In this document: positions 7,085 to 15,853 of the stretch, one piece after another
How positions within the stretch are numbered: position 1 is the first letter of the stretch
Layout: every line of letters begins with the position of its first letter
DNA from: VMCP01 sp965655465
Lineage (GTDB): Bacteria; Bacteroidota; Bacteroidia; NS11-12g; UBA955
NCBI GenBank assembly: GCA_965655465.1
Contig: CBFHGY010000031.1
Location: 1-22,532 of the forward strand
Length of the DNA stretch: 22,532 bases
Direction of reading: 5' to 3'
Notes under the pieces: generated by a model
The model's database searches: none
Told to the model about the DNA's origin: nothing
Seen by the model: only the letters and a program-made list of their open reading frames with translations
Made by a program: the position numbers and the translations under genes

Positions 7085-9385
7085 ATGAAAATCGCAGGAA
7101 AATGGGTTGTTTTCTTTCTCCTTTTTTGGGGGAAATTAGGCAAAGCGCAGGAATCAGAAACGGGTGATATTAGAGGATTTGTTTACAGCAACCAAAACGG
7201 AGATCGTGTATCTGGAGCGCAGATTCTCATTGTGGAAGAAGCCGCAATTACGCAATCCGAGACCGATGGGTTTTATGCCATTCCCAAGCTTAAACCTGCA
7301 GATTATATTTTAGTGGCGATCAAACCCGGTTTTGATACATTGGTAGTTCAAATTAATGTAAGAGCCGGTGGGAATACCAAAAAAGACCTTTTTATGACAC
7401 CCATTTTGGCCATGCAAGAAATCGAAATTTCAGCTAAAGCCCAACGCAAAGATGCACAAGTGGCGGTTCAAAGTTTCGATGCTAAAATACTTGCCAAATT
7501 GCCTTCAGTGGGTGCCGAACCTGATTTGATTCAATACCTCCAGGTATTGCCCGGTGTGGTATTCTCCGGCGATCAAGGCGGACAGTTATACATCCGAGGA
7601 GGTTCTCCCGTAATGAATAAAGTTATGTTAGATGGGATGACTATCTATAATCCCTTTCATTCGATTGGACTTTTTTCGGTATTTGATCCCGACCTTATGC
7701 AGAGTACCGACGTTTACACCGCTGGCTTTGGCGCTGAATACGGCGGTCGCGTTTCTGCAGTGGTAGATGTGAAAACACGCGATGGTGATCGCAATAGATG
7801 GCGCTCTAGACTCGGACTTAATACATTCACCTCTAAGGTAATTTTAGAAGGTCCCCTCAAAAAGTTTAAACCTGGGGAAAGTAATTCAAGTATGGCATTT
7901 TCATTTCGAAATTCCTTCCTTAAACAATCTTCAAAATTGCTCTATAACTATGCGAATCCCGATAGATTGCCCTATAATTTCGCCGATTTTTTTCTGAAAT
8001 TTAGCGCAAATTCCGCCAATGGCGGCTACAGCCGTTTATATGGTTTCTATTTCAGTGATATGGTCGATTTCCCCAATACCACCAGTTACGGTTGGAAATC
8101 TTACGGTATCGGAGGGAAGTTTTTAGTGGTTCCCGAACAAGCTAAAACACGAGTTGACGGATATTTTCTTTATAGCAATTATGCAATAGAGCAGCTTGAA
8201 ACCGATAACAAGCCGCGGAGTAGTGAAATCGGGGGCTTTAATTTAGGGATGAATTTCAATTATAATTTTCGAAAAGATGCATTGAAATGGGGCCTTGAAA
8301 TCAATGGATTTGAGACGAATTTCCAAATTTACAACAGCAATAATCGGCGCATCAGTCAACTTGAAAGCACTACCGAACTCAATGCATTTGTGAATTATCG
8401 TATCGTTCGAAAGAACTTTGTGGCCGATTTGGGATTGCGCACGCAATATTATGCTTCACTCGCTAATGGAAGTTTTGAACCGCGCCTGCAAATGCGGTAT
8501 ACCCCTTTCAAAGGCTGGGGTTTGAAAATGGCAATAGGCCGTTATTCTCAAAATTTACTCTCTGCAATCAGCGATCGCGATGTAGTGAATCTTTTTTATG
8601 GATTTTTATCCGGTCCGGATAATTTACCCGAGTCATTTGACGGGAAACCGGTTACCCATAAACTGCAAAAAGCGGAGCATGCCGTTATAGGCACTGATTT
8701 CAGATTGAATAAAAACATGACTCTAAATATTGAAGGATTTGTTAAAATTTTCAATCAAATTACCAATATCAATCGCGATAAATTATTTGATGATGATCAA
8801 TTTAATCAAGATAAACCCGAACGGATACGACAAGACTTTGTTATTGAAACGGGAGATGCCTATGGGGGCGATATTTCTCTAAAGTACCAAGATAAACGTT
8901 GGTATATATGGAGCGTATATTCATTAACCTATGTGAATCGCTTTGATGGATATCAGACCTATCAACCCATTTTCGACAGACGACATAATGCAAATTTTGT
9001 AGTAAGTTATAACCTGAGCAAGAAGAATCCCTTAGATGTATCGGTAAGGTGGAATTTAGGAAGCGGTTTTCCCTTCACCCAAACACAAGGATATTACGAA
9101 AAATATGATTTCAAAGATGGGATTTCTACCGATTACAGCAGTCAAAACGGAACTCTAGGTATCTTGTACGGAAATATCAATCAAGGCCGTTTGCCCTATT
9201 ACCATCGATTGGATGTATCGTTCACGAAAATCTGGAATTTACCCCAAGATCGAGAATTTAAAGCCATCTTAAGCATTGTAAATGTATACGATAGAGCCAA
9301 TATTTTCTATTTTGACCGGGTTCGCAATGCACGGGTAAATCAATTGCCATTTATGCCATCAGTAGGGATAACCTACGCTTTTTAG
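7085..9385 (+). CDS. TonB-dependent outer-membrane receptor with carboxypeptidase-regulatory-like domain
   Basis: This is an outer-membrane beta-barrel receptor that would import a ligand using TonB energy. The 766-residue protein has a signal peptide (MKIAGKWVVFFLLFWGKLGKAQ), then an Ig-like carboxypeptidase-regulatory domain (about 26-110, with GDIRGFVYSNQNGDRVSGAQI), then a plug domain (about 115-235, with LPGVVFSGDQGGQLYIRGGS, VMLDGMTIYNPFH and GFGAEYGGRVSAVVDVKTRDG). The rest is barrel and ends in an aromatic residue (GITYAF), as outer-membrane barrels do. No SusD partner or other transport gene is adjacent, so the ligand cannot be inferred. It stands alone, converging on mutS. Confidence 0.92.
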   Translation: MKIAGKWVVFFLLFWGKLGKAQESETGDIRGFVYSNQNGDRVSGAQILIVEEAAITQSETDGFYAIPKLKPADYILVAIKPGFDTLVVQINVRAGGNTKKDLFMTPILAMQEIEISAKAQRKDAQVAVQSFDAKILAKLPSVGAEPDLIQYLQVLPGVVFSGDQGGQLYIRGGSPVMNKVMLDGMTIYNPFHSIGLFSVFDPDLMQSTDVYTAGFGAEYGGRVSAVVDVKTRDGDRNRWRSRLGLNTFTSKVILEGPLKKFKPGESNSSMAFSFRNSFLKQSSKLLYNYANPDRLPYNFADFFLKFSANSANGGYSRLYGFYFSDMVDFPNTTSYGWKSYGIGGKFLVVPEQAKTRVDGYFLYSNYAIEQLETDNKPRSSEIGGFNLGMNFNYNFRKDALKWGLEINGFETNFQIYNSNNRRISQLESTTELNAFVNYRIVRKNFVADLGLRTQYYASLANGSFEPRLQMRYTPFKGWGLKMAIGRYSQNLLSAISDRDVVNLFYGFLSGPDNLPESFDGKPVTHKLQKAEHAVIGTDFRLNKNMTLNIEGFVKIFNQITNINRDKLFDDDQFNQDKPERIRQDFVIETGDAYGGDISLKYQDKRWYIWSVYSLTYVNRFDGYQTYQPIFDRRHNANFVVSYNLSKKNPLDVSVRWNLGSGFPFTQTQGYYEKYDFKDGISTDYSSQNGTLGILYGNINQGRLPYYHRLDVSFTKIWNLPQDREFKAILSIVNVYDRANIFYFDRVRNARVNQLPFMPSVGITYAF

Positions 9386-9387
9386 TT

Positions 9388-9438
9388 GAATTATGAATTG
9401 CGAATGGCAAAGATTCCACATTTCACAATTCCTAATTC
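9388..9438. terminator. Inverted repeat between converging receptor gene and mutS
   Basis: GAATTATGAATTG at 9388-9400 pairs with CAATTCCTAATTC at 9426-9438 (12 of 13 positions), with a 25-base loop. The right arm covers the mutS stop codon. It lies where a shared bidirectional terminator is expected, but the arms are AT-rich and there is no T tract, so this is a tentative call. Confidence 0.3.
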
Positions 9439-12041
9439 ACCATTGATATAATTTTCTGCAGCTCCAAAAGCGCCTCAATCGGCGATAAGGTGTTGATATC
9501 GATCTTCTCGATTTTGCGTTTCAGTTCCTCGAATTTCGGATCGGCAGTTTGAAACATATTCAGCTGATACACAGGCTTCGCCTCGGTATTCTTCAGGGTA
9601 TTGCGGTGCTGGTTTTTCAATCGCGATTCTTCTAATTGCTTTAATATTTCGGCACTCCTTATTAAAACTGCATTGGGAATGCCGGCTAACTGTGCAACTT
9701 GTATTCCAAAGCTGTGTTCGCTGCCACCGGGTTCTAAGGTGCGCAAGAAAACAATATTCTGTCCGCGCTCCCGAACCGCAATATGGTAGTTTTTAACCCC
9801 ATCTAATTTTTCCTCCAATTCATTCAATTCATGATAATGCGTCGCAAATAAGGTTTTGGGCTTGCCAGGGTGACTTTGAATATATTCGGCAATGCTCCAA
9901 GCCAAGCTAACGCCATCATAGGTAGAGGTACCGCGACCGATTTCGTCGAGCAATACCAAACTGCGATCGCTCAAATTATTCAAAATACTGGCCGTTTCTG
10001 TCATTTCCACCATAAAGGTACTTTCCCCTAAACTAATATTATCAGAGGCTCCCACGCGGGTGTAAACCTTATCTATAAGACCGATTTGTGCCTCGCTGCA
10101 GGGAACAAAACATCCCATTTGGGCCATAAGTACCGTGAGTGCCGTTTGTCGCAATACCGCACTTTTACCACTCATGTTCGGACCGGTTAAAATGATCATA
10201 TGTTGAGACGCATTATCTAAAAATATATCGTTCGGTACATAGCTCTGATCCGGTGGCATCAAAGCCTCAATTACCGGATGTCGACATTGTTTTAAATGCA
10301 AAACATGTGAATCGCTCACATCGGGTTTGTGGTAATTCCGTTTCACTGAAACCGCTGCAAATCCTACTAAAACATCCCATTCAGCCACCTGCTGGGCATC
10401 TTGTTGTACGGGTAGAATAGATTCGGAAAGCACATTTAAATAGTCTTCCCACAATTGCAATTCGATTTGATGTATGCGGTCTTCTGCATTCAAAATTTTC
10501 TCTTCGTACTCTTTTAATTCGGGTGTAATATATCGCTCTGCATTGGTTAAAGTCTGCTTGCGAATCCAAGTCTCAGGTACCTTATCTTTATGGGCATGAG
10601 TTACCTCTAAAAAATATCCGAATACGTTATTAAAACCAATTTTTAGGGAACTGATTCCCGTGACTTCTATTTCACGATGTTGTATCTCAATCAATCGGTC
10701 TTTACCATTGATCGATAGGGTGCGTAATTCACGCAATTCGTCGTTTACCGATGCATTGAAGATACCGCCTTTGCTGATATTTATAGGAGCCTCTAAAGAA
10801 ATATGTTCGTCAATAGAGTGAAAAATAGAATGCGTGTCGCGGATGCTTTTAGCTTGAGCCTGCAAGCGCGGGGCGTTTGATTTCCCAAGTAAAGATTTTA
10901 GCGATTCCAGGGCTTTTAAGCTGCGCGATAATTGCAATAATTCTTTAGGATTGATGCGACGTAAGGCTACTTTCGAACACAAACGCTGTAAATCGCCCAC
11001 TTCCTTCAATTCGCGTTGCACCCCTGATAGCAATTCCAAATCGGTAACGAAAACTTCTACGGTTTCTAATCGATTTTGAATAGCCGGTAAGTCTTTTAAA
11101 GGTAAAAGCATCCATTGTTGCAATAAGCGACTGCCCATGGGGGTCGTGCTTTGATCGATGATTTCCAATAAACTTTTACCTTCGGGATAAATGGGCCGTA
11201 CCAACTCTAAATTCCGGATTGTGAAACCATCCAACCAAACGAATTGACTGTCGTCGATGCGTTTGATTTCTTGAATATGTGCCGTTTGGTGGTGGTGGGT
11301 TTGCTCCAAATAATGCAAGGCCCCCGCTGATGCGATAATAGCAGCCTCCAAAGATTGAATGCCGAATCCTTTTAAGTTTTGAGTTTTAAATTGCTTTTGC
11401 AGCCGTTCCTCAGCATAGGCATATTGGTAAACCCAATCTTCTAATAATTGCTGCGATTTGAACTGGCCAAAATGTTCGGATATGCGTTTGCTTTGGGCTT
11501 TTGAAAATACAAATTCTTTGGGTCTAAAGCTGGCAATCATTTTCTGAATCAAGGGCAATTCACCTTCCGTGCATCTAAAATCGCCTGTAGAAATGTCCAA
11601 AAAGGCAATTCCCCAACTTCCATCGTTGTGATACAAAGAAGCCAAATAATTACTCTCATTCGATTCTAAAATTTTGTCGTTATAACTCACCCCCGGCGTT
11701 ACCAATTCGGTTACGCCGCGCTTCACAATGGTTTTCGTAAGTTTGGGATCTTCCAATTGATCGCAAATCGCAACGCGATAACCCGCACGCACCAATTTAG
11801 GTAAATAGGTGTCTAATGAATGGTGGGGAAATCCCGCTAAATCCATTTCAGATGCCGCGCCGTTGGATCTTTTTGTGAGTACAATCCCCAATACTTTACT
11901 CGCTACCCGAGCATCTTCATCGAAGGTTTCATAAAAATCGCCGACCCGAAATAACAAAATTGCACCTGGGTATTGTGATTTAATTTGATTGTATTGTTTC
12001 ATCAAAGGCGTTTCCTTCTTCGATGCAGTCGATGAACTCAT
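9432..12041 (-). CDS. mutS: DNA mismatch repair protein MutS
   Basis: MutS recognises mismatches and starts methyl-independent or nick-directed repair. From the ATG at 12041 the protein has 869 residues, normal for the family. Visible motifs are the mismatch-binding region with GDFYETF near the N-terminus (after PLMKQYNQIK), the Walker A motif GPNMSGKSAVLRQTA, STFMVEMTE, the Walker B region LVLLDEIGRGTSTYDG, and FATHYHEL. The C-terminal helix-turn-helix region and tail are present. The frame extends 12 codons further, to an ATG at 12077. I prefer 12041 because it lies four bases after a TATTTTCG box and begins MSSSTASKKETPLMKQ. It is divergent from the RNA methyltransferase gene. Confidence 0.97.
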   Translation of the reverse strand: MSSSTASKKETPLMKQYNQIKSQYPGAILLFRVGDFYETFDEDARVASKVLGIVLTKRSNGAASEMDLAGFPHHSLDTYLPKLVRAGYRVAICDQLEDPKLTKTIVKRGVTELVTPGVSYNDKILESNESNYLASLYHNDGSWGIAFLDISTGDFRCTEGELPLIQKMIASFRPKEFVFSKAQSKRISEHFGQFKSQQLLEDWVYQYAYAEERLQKQFKTQNLKGFGIQSLEAAIIASAGALHYLEQTHHHQTAHIQEIKRIDDSQFVWLDGFTIRNLELVRPIYPEGKSLLEIIDQSTTPMGSRLLQQWMLLPLKDLPAIQNRLETVEVFVTDLELLSGVQRELKEVGDLQRLCSKVALRRINPKELLQLSRSLKALESLKSLLGKSNAPRLQAQAKSIRDTHSIFHSIDEHISLEAPINISKGGIFNASVNDELRELRTLSINGKDRLIEIQHREIEVTGISSLKIGFNNVFGYFLEVTHAHKDKVPETWIRKQTLTNAERYITPELKEYEEKILNAEDRIHQIELQLWEDYLNVLSESILPVQQDAQQVAEWDVLVGFAAVSVKRNYHKPDVSDSHVLHLKQCRHPVIEALMPPDQSYVPNDIFLDNASQHMIILTGPNMSGKSAVLRQTALTVLMAQMGCFVPCSEAQIGLIDKVYTRVGASDNISLGESTFMVEMTETASILNNLSDRSLVLLDEIGRGTSTYDGVSLAWSIAEYIQSHPGKPKTLFATHYHELNELEEKLDGVKNYHIAVRERGQNIVFLRTLEPGGSEHSFGIQVAQLAGIPNAVLIRSAEILKQLEESRLKNQHRNTLKNTEAKPVYQLNMFQTADPKFEELKRKIEKIDINTLSPIEALLELQKIISMVN

Positions 12042-12045
12042 TCTA

Positions 12046-12053
12046 CGAAAATA
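12046..12053 (-). promoter_or_regulatory. Probable -7 box of mutS
   Basis: On the minus strand the sequence reads TATTTTCG, one mismatch from TAnnTTTG, then four bases, then the preferred ATG at 12041. The same variant box precedes the receptor gene at 7069. No clear -33 element is seen. Confidence 0.35.
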
Positions 12054-12112
12054 AGTCCCAAAAACCGCTAAATCCACTTCAGTTTTCCCCCTTTATTCAA
12101 CAAAAGCATCCG

Positions 12113-12120
12113 TATCTTTG
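12113..12120 (+). promoter_or_regulatory. -7 box of the TrmH-family methyltransferase
   Basis: TATCTTTG matches TAnnTTTG in full and ends four bases before the ATG at 12125. It supports that start codon over an upstream in-frame ATG at 12023, which overlaps mutS. Confidence 0.5.
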
Positions 12121-12124
12121 CCTT

Positions 12125-12664
12125 ATGAGGAAATTGCGGAACGCCGAGCTGCACCGAAAAACAATCGAACAGTTTCAAAATCACCCCAAATTACCCATAG
12201 TGGTGGTGCTCGATAACGTAAGAAGTATGAATAATGTAGGTTCTATATTTCGGACTGCCGATGCATTTCTTGTGCAGAAAATCTTACTTTGCGGAATTAC
12301 GGGAACCCCTCCACACCGCGAAATTACCAAAACGGCTATTGGTGCTGAAAAATCGCTAAAATGGGAATACCATGAATCTACGCTTGAGGCCGTGATTCAA
12401 TTGAAAAACCAAGGCTATACGTGCATTGCACTGGAGCAAGCGGAAGGCGCACTTGATTTAATGCACGATCCTTTGCATTTTTCGCCCGTTGCCTTTATCT
12501 TGGGAAATGAAATAGATGGAGTATCTCAAGAGGTCATCGATGCAGCAAATCACTGTGTCGAAATTCCTCAATTGGGTACCAAACACTCCTTCAATGTTGC
12601 CGTATCTTTTGGAATGTTATTATGGGATTATGCTAAAACAAACCACTTATTCACTGCTCCTTAG
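12125..12664 (+). CDS. SpoU/TrmH-family RNA 2'-O-methyltransferase
   Basis: This is an S-adenosylmethionine-dependent RNA ribose methyltransferase with the SPOUT knot fold, 179 residues from the ATG at 12125. The three family motifs are clear: NVRSMNNVGSIFRTADAF (motif 1), AFILGNEIDGVS (motif 2) and IPQLGTKHSFNVAVSFGMLL (motif 3, with Phe where Leu is common). The start MRKLRNAELHRK is typical of Bacteroidota members. Its length and single-domain form fit a tRNA or rRNA methyltransferase, but the target base cannot be assigned. The next gene starts inside its 3' end, so it probably leads a four-gene transcript running to the tRNA gene. Confidence 0.9.
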   Translation: MRKLRNAELHRKTIEQFQNHPKLPIVVVLDNVRSMNNVGSIFRTADAFLVQKILLCGITGTPPHREITKTAIGAEKSLKWEYHESTLEAVIQLKNQGYTCIALEQAEGALDLMHDPLHFSPVAFILGNEIDGVSQEVIDAANHCVEIPQLGTKHSFNVAVSFGMLLWDYAKTNHLFTAP

Positions 12665-13178
12665 CATCTGGACTTTGTCGATGTCTGCATGTCAGCAAAA
12701 TGCTGAGTCGTTTTCCCCCGAAATACAAAAACAACTCGAAACTGCCGATTATCATGTATGGGTAACCTATTCAAATGAATGTCCGTTTTGTATCCGGTAT
12801 ACCCAAAACTTGCGGGATATACGCGATTCTTTGCCTAAAAATTGGAGCTTCAAATTCTTAAAAGTACTGCCCAATGAAACCTGGAACTTTGATTGGTCTC
12901 AAAATCTTTCGGGGGAAATCATTCATGATTCCACGCTCCAATTTGTGAAGCGATTCGGGTTGAAGGTATATCCCGAGGCCCTTGTCTTAGATGCAAATGG
13001 GAATGTTTTATATAAAGGCGCAATCGATGATCGCGCACATGAAATTGGTCTTTCTCGAACGGTGGTGCAGCATACTTTTTTAGCTAAAGCCATCGCACAT
13101 ATTCAATCAAAAAAGGAAACTCCAATTAAATTTCAATCGGCAAATGGTTGTTATATTGAAGAATATGTGGCGCATTAA
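12630..13178 (+). CDS. Thioredoxin-like lipoprotein (redoxin) with CPFC motif
   Basis: This is a predicted periplasm-facing lipoprotein of 182 residues. The ATG at 12630 gives a signal peptide MLKQTTYSLLLSIWTLSMSAC with the lipidated Cys at residue 21; the frame is open further upstream, but that part overlaps the methyltransferase gene and reads poorly. A thioredoxin fold follows: strand YHVWVTYS, redox pair Cys51-Cys54 in ECPFC, a cis-proline candidate in VYPEALVL, and YKGAIDDR. It ends with GC (Cys174) in ANGCYIEE. The YxGxIDDR pattern and terminal GC are features I associate with redoxin modules found fused or next to cytochrome c / PHM-like proteins, and the next gene is such a protein. 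It overlaps the methyltransferase by 35 bases and the next gene by 14. Confidence 0.78.
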   Translation: MLKQTTYSLLLSIWTLSMSACQQNAESFSPEIQKQLETADYHVWVTYSNECPFCIRYTQNLRDIRDSLPKNWSFKFLKVLPNETWNFDWSQNLSGEIIHDSTLQFVKRFGLKVYPEALVLDANGNVLYKGAIDDRAHEIGLSRTVVQHTFLAKAIAHIQSKKETPIKFQSANGCYIEEYVAH

Positions 13179-14565
13179 ACTTTTTTTCGGGATTAGTTTA
13201 ACGACACTCCTTATATTAGGAGGATGCAGTTCTTCGAATAATTCTACCGCCCTTGTTAATCCGGTATTTGACCTGCACATCGAACCCATCATTATGGAAA
13301 ATTGCGTTCCATGCCATCGAGAAAACGGAGGCGCCCCATTTACACTTACATCCTATGAAAAAGTGCGAAAAAAGGCGAAAACCATTGCAAAAGTTACGGC
13401 TTTGAAATACATGCCACCGTGGCCTGCCGATCCTTCCTATCAGCATTTTTTAGGTGAAAGAACCTTAACCGAAACGCAGATTCAAACCCTTCAAAATTGG
13501 GTGAAAAATGGGTGTCCATCTGGTAAAAATCCAAATGCATTATTGTCGCAAGTGAAACCTTTCCAAAGTGCATTAGGAACGCCTGATTATGTGCTTCATT
13601 TAGATTCGGTTTCCCTCATTCAAGGAGATGAAGATCGTTTCTTCTTAATGAAGGTATCTGCAAATCTTCCCCAAAAAACGTATATACGCGCCTTAGAATT
13701 GGTGCCGGGTCAACCTAAATTGATGCATCATTTTAACGGACATTTGATCAATTATTTGCCGGGTTCGAAATCGAATTTTTCGATCGAACCCCGAAGCATT
13801 GAAATCACCCCCACAAAGGATGGTGCTACACAAGGCGATTTGGATTTGATGACCGATAACGGCATCATCCCAGAACGCGTGCACTCGGTTTTGAATTACC
13901 TGCCGGGGGTAAGAGGAGTGATGTATCCAGAGGGGATAGGAACTTTTGAAGTTAATCAACAATTTAGCATTATCGGAAGCGATGTGCATTACGGACCGAG
14001 TGCCAAAACGGTAACCGATAAATCGAAAATCAATCTGTTTTTTACGAAAATTCCGCCCAAAAGGGGTTTGGGTGAGCTGATGTTGGGAACCAATGGAGTG
14101 AGTAAAATTGAACCACCGTTAGTTATAGAACCTAATACGATTAGTACCCATAAAACCAGTTTTGTGGTGCCTGCGGATATCTCGATATTAACCGTTAATC
14201 CCCATTTGCATCTTTTGGGGAAATCTATATCGGCCTTTGCCATTAAACCCAATGGAGATACCATCCGATTAATTCGGATTCCTAAATGGGATTTTCGATG
14301 GCAGTATTTTTACACCTATGAAAAGATGTTGAAGATTCCCCGCGGGAGTAGGATAGAGGTCATAGCGGAATTCGACAATACAGTAAATAATCCGTTTAAT
14401 CCGTTTAATCCGCCACAAAGGGTGGCCGAACGCATGGAATTTGGTGGTTCGAGTATGAAAGCCACCGATGAAATGTTTCAATTTATCATTACGTATTTAG
14501 CCTATCAAAAAGGGGATGAGCATATATCATTAAAAGCCGATGAAAGTAGTAACAGTATCCAATAA
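13165..14565 (+). CDS. Lipoprotein cytochrome c with PHM-like copper monooxygenase domain
   Basis: This is a 466-residue predicted lipoprotein; the ATG at 13165 gives MWRIKLFFGISLTTLLILGGC with lipid Cys21. An alternative ATG at 13144 would only lengthen the N-terminus. A single c-type haem site CVPCH (Cys47, Cys50, His51) is followed by GGAPFTLTSYEKV and a probable distal Met83 in KYMPPW. The second part resembles the copper type II ascorbate-dependent monooxygenase (PHM) fold. Possible copper ligands are HH at 188-189, His275 in DVHYGPS, HLH at 347-349 in NPHLHLLGKS, and Met437 in TDEM. These correspond in order to the CuH (His) and CuM (His-Met) sets of PHM, an assignment made by pattern rather than alignment. 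A periplasmic redox role with the redoxin partner is likely; the substrate is unknown. Confidence 0.8.
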   Translation: MWRIKLFFGISLTTLLILGGCSSSNNSTALVNPVFDLHIEPIIMENCVPCHRENGGAPFTLTSYEKVRKKAKTIAKVTALKYMPPWPADPSYQHFLGERTLTETQIQTLQNWVKNGCPSGKNPNALLSQVKPFQSALGTPDYVLHLDSVSLIQGDEDRFFLMKVSANLPQKTYIRALELVPGQPKLMHHFNGHLINYLPGSKSNFSIEPRSIEITPTKDGATQGDLDLMTDNGIIPERVHSVLNYLPGVRGVMYPEGIGTFEVNQQFSIIGSDVHYGPSAKTVTDKSKINLFFTKIPPKRGLGELMLGTNGVSKIEPPLVIEPNTISTHKTSFVVPADISILTVNPHLHLLGKSISAFAIKPNGDTIRLIRIPKWDFRWQYFYTYEKMLKIPRGSRIEVIAEFDNTVNNPFNPFNPPQRVAERMEFGGSSMKATDEMFQFIITYLAYQKGDEHISLKADESSNSIQ

Positions 14566-15655
14566 TGCCAAATACATACGTGGATTTCACGATGTATGCA
14601 ATCAAATTTATGCCAATGACCGCGCGTATATCATGCCTATTGAATCGGATATAGAAGCGCTTTTTAATCCCAAACAGAACAATTCCTTTAAGAAGGGCAA
14701 TGCGATCCGATTTTTGGTAATAGAGGAAAATACAGATTTGGTTTTAGGTCGGATTGCCGCATTTTATCAAGAAAGAGCGGGTAAACGCAGAGGCGCTTGG
14801 GGATTTTTTGAAACCGTGAATCGAAAAGATGTTGCTGACTTGCTGATAAAATCCGCAGAAGATTGGCTGCAACAGCACGAGTGTGAACAGGCACAAGCAC
14901 CGGTAAATTTTGGTTCTCGAGATCAGTTTTGGGGGTTATGGATTTCGGGCTCTCGAAGACCTAGCTATCAAGAAAACTACCACCCAACGTATTATCGAGA
15001 TTTCATCGAAGAATATGGATATCAATTGGAAATCGTTCAAACAACGTATGAAATAAATCAAGAGACTTTTCAAATGGAACGATTCCAGAAGATTGCAGAG
15101 CGCACTTTTGGAAATAACAGTTACGAGTATCGTATTTTAGATTTCAAGAAATTGGATGCTTTTGCGGACGATTTTGTTGAGATATACAATCAAGCTTGGT
15201 CTTTTCATGAAGATTTTGAACCTTTAAATCGATTAGGAATTCAAAAACAGTTTCGCAAGATGAAGGCAGCGATGCTGCCGGAATTGGGCATTTTTGCCTA
15301 TCATGAAGGCCGACCAATTGGTTTTTTTATCAGCATATTGGAATTGAATGAAATTTTCAAAGATTTCAAGGGGAAATTAAATATCTGGAATAAAATGGTG
15401 TTCTTGATGCGTCGCAATCGCATTCGCACTGCCCGAGGAATTGTATTTGGAATTATTCCTGATTACCACAATAAGGGAATAGAAGCGGGCATGATTATGA
15501 AATCCCATGAAGTTTTATCAAAATTAAATCGATTTGACACTGTTGAATTATCATGGATTGGAGATTTCAATCCTAAGATGATCAGTATGTTAAAGGCATT
15601 AGGAGCGAAACTGTCTAAAACACATCACACATATTTTCGATTTTTTTCTCAATAA
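14540..15655 (+). CDS. YghO-like GNAT-type N-acetyltransferase
   Basis: This is a 371-residue soluble protein resembling the YghO-like family of GNAT acyltransferases. The C-terminal half carries the GNAT-like pattern: ELGIFAYHEGRPIGFFIS, then GIVFGIIPDYHNKGIEAGMI (acyl-CoA binding region), then VELSWIGDFNPKMISMLKALGA and a final strand THHTYFRFF. The N-terminal half has the typical YIMPIESDIEALFNPKQN and GAWGFFETVN blocks. The ATG at 14540 lies 26 bases inside the preceding cytochrome gene, and no other sensible start exists, so expression is probably coupled. The acyl acceptor is not known. In some bacteria, family members lie near lipid genes, but no such neighbour is present here. Confidence 0.72.
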   Translation: MKVVTVSNNAKYIRGFHDVCNQIYANDRAYIMPIESDIEALFNPKQNNSFKKGNAIRFLVIEENTDLVLGRIAAFYQERAGKRRGAWGFFETVNRKDVADLLIKSAEDWLQQHECEQAQAPVNFGSRDQFWGLWISGSRRPSYQENYHPTYYRDFIEEYGYQLEIVQTTYEINQETFQMERFQKIAERTFGNNSYEYRILDFKKLDAFADDFVEIYNQAWSFHEDFEPLNRLGIQKQFRKMKAAMLPELGIFAYHEGRPIGFFISILELNEIFKDFKGKLNIWNKMVFLMRRNRIRTARGIVFGIIPDYHNKGIEAGMIMKSHEVLSKLNRFDTVELSWIGDFNPKMISMLKALGAKLSKTHHTYFRFFSQ

Positions 15656-15658
15656 TAC

Positions 15659-15689
15659 TTGCATTTTTCATTTCGGGTATCTATTTTTG
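15659..15689 (+). promoter_or_regulatory. Promoter of tRNA-Lys
   Basis: TTG at 15659-15661, a 20-base spacer, then TATTTTTG at 15682-15689 gives a full Bacteroidota -33/-7 promoter. The tRNA begins 39 bases after the box. This is the most complete promoter in the window. Confidence 0.7.
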
Positions 15690-15728
15690 CACCCTGTTAA
15701 AACGATAACACATCGCAATAACACAAAG

Positions 15729-15801
15729 GATTCCGTAGCTCAGTTGGTAGAGCAATACACTTTTAATGTATGGGTCCTGGGTTCGAGTCCCAGCGGGATC
15801 A
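15729..15801 (+). tRNA. tRNA-Lys (anticodon TTT)
   Basis: All four stems fold. The acceptor GATTCCG pairs with CGGGATC (one G-T pair), the D stem GCTC pairs with GAGC, the anticodon stem ATACA pairs with TGTAT around loop CTTTTAA (anticodon TTT), and the T stem CTGGG pairs with CCCAG around TTCGAGT. The discriminator base is A, and CCA is not encoded (the sequence continues CAAAGG), so it must be added after transcription. A promoter and a terminator frame the gene, making it a single-gene transcript. Confidence 0.97.
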
Positions 15802-15802
15802 C

Positions 15803-15831
15803 AAAGGCCACCGAAAGGTGGCCTTTTTTTT
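15803..15831 (+). terminator. Intrinsic terminator of tRNA-Lys
   Basis: AAAGGCCACC at 15803-15812, a GAAA loop, and GGTGGCCTTT at 15817-15826 form a perfect 10-bp hairpin that runs into an 8-T tract (15824-15831). It begins one base after the tRNA and is a textbook rho-independent terminator. Confidence 0.93.
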
Positions 15832-15853
15832 GTGCTCTTTTCGGGCGAAAATC

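Noticed and set aside
12516..12629. Upstream extension of the thioredoxin-like lipoprotein
   Set aside because: These codons overlap the conserved motif 3 of the methyltransferase, and only the start at 12630 gives a proper lipoprotein signal.
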